From an uncultured Paracoccaceae bacterium (GTDB lineage Bacteria > Pseudomonadota > Alphaproteobacteria > Rhodobacterales > Rhodobacteraceae), in assembly GCA_937916485.1 (NCBI GenBank), contig CALFSV010000317.1:1-7215 (forward strand): a stretch of 7,215 nt of DNA. Reading direction: 5' to 3'. Each line of letters opens with the position of its first letter. Position 1 is the first letter of the stretch. The translations under genes and the position numbers were made by a program. Below the pieces are notes generated by a model that saw nothing but the letters and a program-made list of their open reading frames with translations, searched no databases and was not told where the DNA came from. Of this stretch, positions 6,089 to 7,215 are shown piece by piece.

Positions 6089-7095
6089 GCAAGCTGCGCT
6101 TGGCAGAGGCGCGCGTGTCCGTGCCCATCGCGCAGGCCCACGCACAAGCGGTGCAAGTTCTAAGGGCAAATGGCTGCGATGCCAAATATGCAGAAGCGAT
6201 TGTCGATCATCTGATGGATGCGGAACTATGCGGTGTAGAATCCCATGGCATTATGCGCGCCCTTCAGTATGCGGATGAGTTCAGACGCGGCTATCTTGTT
6301 GCCAATGTGATTCCAAACGTGACCTCTGGCTCCAGTGCAACTGTGGACGTTGATGGGGCTGGCGGGATCGGCATTCTTGCGATGAACGCTGCCACTGACG
6401 CAGGGATCGTCGCGGCGCGAAAACATGGTGTTGCCGCCCTTGCGGTGCGCAACATAGGCCATACTGGGCGGTTGGGTGCCTTTGCCGAAAGAGCGGCAGA
6501 TGCGGGATGTCTGTTCATCGCTTGCGGCGGTGGCGCGCGCGAGCGTTGGCGTATGGTCGCCCCATATGGCGGAAGCAAAGCGGTACTGCCAACAAACCCG
6601 TGGTGTCTGGGTATTCCGGGAGGCGCGCAGGGTCCTGTCGTTCTGGACTGCGCGACCGGCCAAGTTGCTGGCGGGTGGATTTATGCGGCACAGCGTGCAG
6701 GTGCGACGCTGACTGAGGGATCGATTGTGGACAGCAGTGGCAACCCATCGACAGATCCAGCGGACTACTTCAATGGCGGCGCGATCTTACCAAAGGGTGG
6801 CGTTCTGGGTTACGGTCTTGCCACCATGGGCGAGCTGATTTGTGACGCGATGTTGGGTCCGGCAACACTTGAGTGCAATACGTTTATTCTGATGGTGGAC
6901 ACGGGACTATATCGCGCGAAGAGTTCTCTTCAAAACGCTGCAGAAGCCATCTTGGATGAATTGCGTAACTGCCCACCTGCACCAGGGTTTGACCGGGTTG
7001 AAGTTTGTGGCGAGCGCGAACAGATACATCGGGCGCAGACGTCTATCTTGCGTTTGCCCGCCCGTACCTGGGAGGCTCTCGTCACGCATCAATAG
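6085..7095 (+). CDS. Malate/L-lactate dehydrogenase (LDH2) family NAD(P)-dependent oxidoreductase
   Basis: From the TTG at 6085 this is a 336-residue cytoplasmic enzyme, usual for the family. LDH2 proteins interconvert 2-hydroxy and 2-oxo acids, or reduce cyclic imino acids, with NAD(P)H; members include AllD, ComC and piperideine-2-carboxylate reductase. Visible motifs are the substrate-site AELCGVESHG (46-55), NIGHTGRLGAF (123-133), VAPYGG (158-163), PTNPWCLGIPGG (169-180), LDCATGQVAGGWIY (187-200), DSSGNPSTDP (216-225), GGAILPKGG (231-239) and GYGLATMGEL (242-251). The C-terminal GEREQ and LPARTWEAL show that it is complete. Most members have Lys before GYGL; here it is Leu241 (codon 6805-6807). 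Start choice: the TTG overlaps the ATPase stop (TTGA), matching the upstream junctions. GTG at 6115, with AGAGG five bases before it, is an alternative giving 326 residues. The substrate is unknown. Confidence 0.88.
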   Translation: MSKLRLAEARVSVPIAQAHAQAVQVLRANGCDAKYAEAIVDHLMDAELCGVESHGIMRALQYADEFRRGYLVANVIPNVTSGSSATVDVDGAGGIGILAMNAATDAGIVAARKHGVAALAVRNIGHTGRLGAFAERAADAGCLFIACGGGARERWRMVAPYGGSKAVLPTNPWCLGIPGGAQGPVVLDCATGQVAGGWIYAAQRAGATLTEGSIVDSSGNPSTDPADYFNGGAILPKGGVLGYGLATMGELICDAMLGPATLECNTFILMVDTGLYRAKSSLQNAAEAILDELRNCPPAPGFDRVEVCGEREQIHRAQTSILRLPARTWEALVTHQ

Positions 7096-7190
7096 TGCAA
7101 TTGGTGGCGCATGTTGCGCGGGGCGGCCGTAACTTTACACAACCGAGACTTAGGTGTTTAGATTTTTCGACTGAATAAGTGAGGTGGCTG
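7096..7190 (+). promoter_or_regulatory. Intergenic spacer with a weak hairpin and a weak promoter-like pair
   Basis: GCGCA-TGT-TGCGC at 7107-7119 can form a 5-bp hairpin just after the dehydrogenase stop, but no T run follows, so it is not a convincing terminator. TTTACA at 7134-7139 resembles a -35 box and is followed 19 bp later by TAGATT at 7159-7164, a poor -10. Either the next gene has its own weak promoter or it is the last part of the same operon; the sequence does not decide. Confidence 0.2.
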
Positions 7191-7215
7191 ATGGATTTGC
7201 CAACATTGTTCGAAG
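7191..7215 (+). CDS. Start of a further plus-strand gene, cut by the right edge
   Basis: ATG at 7191 is preceded by GAGGTGG (7181-7187), with GAGG six bases from the start, a good ribosome site, and the frame stays open to the window end. Only MDLPTLFE is visible, too little to assign a family. Its orientation and the 95-base gap leave it possible that it belongs to the transporter operon. Confidence 0.55.

Noticed and set aside
1..7215. Mobile elements, CRISPR arrays, tRNA or rRNA genes
   Set aside because: No transposase or integrase motifs, no regularly spaced repeats and no tRNA-like cloverleaf were seen on reading both strands.

Overview
The window holds one substrate-uptake locus of a type common in marine and soil Alphaproteobacteria. 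The moderately high G+C coding sequence, the style of the proteins (an NWRGLVFR- and WNERP-containing family 5 binding protein, a fused two-domain Dpp-type ATPase, an LDH2-family dehydrogenase with LDCATGQ and GGWIY) and the tight gene packing suggest a Rhodobacterales (Roseobacter-like) or related genome. That placement is inferred from remembered family resemblance; no search was run.

Layout. Positions 1-425 (minus strand) carry the N-terminal part of a peptidase S51 (peptidase E-like) gene that runs off the left edge. A 216-base divergent region follows (426-641), with a near-ideal TTGACA on the minus strand, a 17-bp inverted repeat that could be an operator, and two competing hairpins in the presumed leader of the plus-strand operon. 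The plus strand then carries five consecutive genes: a periplasmic solute-binding protein (642-2120), two membrane permeases (2203-3162 and 3159-4046), a fused double ABC ATPase (4043-6088), and a malate/L-lactate dehydrogenase (LDH2) family oxidoreductase (6085-7095). The last three junctions are 4-bp start/stop overlaps (ATGA, ATGA, TTGA). The one real gap, 2121-2202, contains a strong hairpin between the binding protein and the first permease. After the dehydrogenase there is a short spacer and the first codons of a further plus-strand gene (from 7191).

How the genes could work together. The binding protein captures a peptide-like solute in the periplasm. The two permeases form the channel, and the single ATPase polypeptide supplies both nucleotide-binding domains, so the importer would be assembled from four polypeptides. 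The divergent S51 peptidase is a candidate for cleaving an imported peptide in the cytoplasm. The LDH2 enzyme is a candidate NAD(P)-dependent oxidoreductase for a 2-hydroxy, 2-oxo or cyclic imino acid released from it. The true substrate cannot be read from the sequence. The locus looks like an ordinary transporter operon with an unusual enzyme pairing; I see no mobile element, CRISPR array, tRNA or rRNA.
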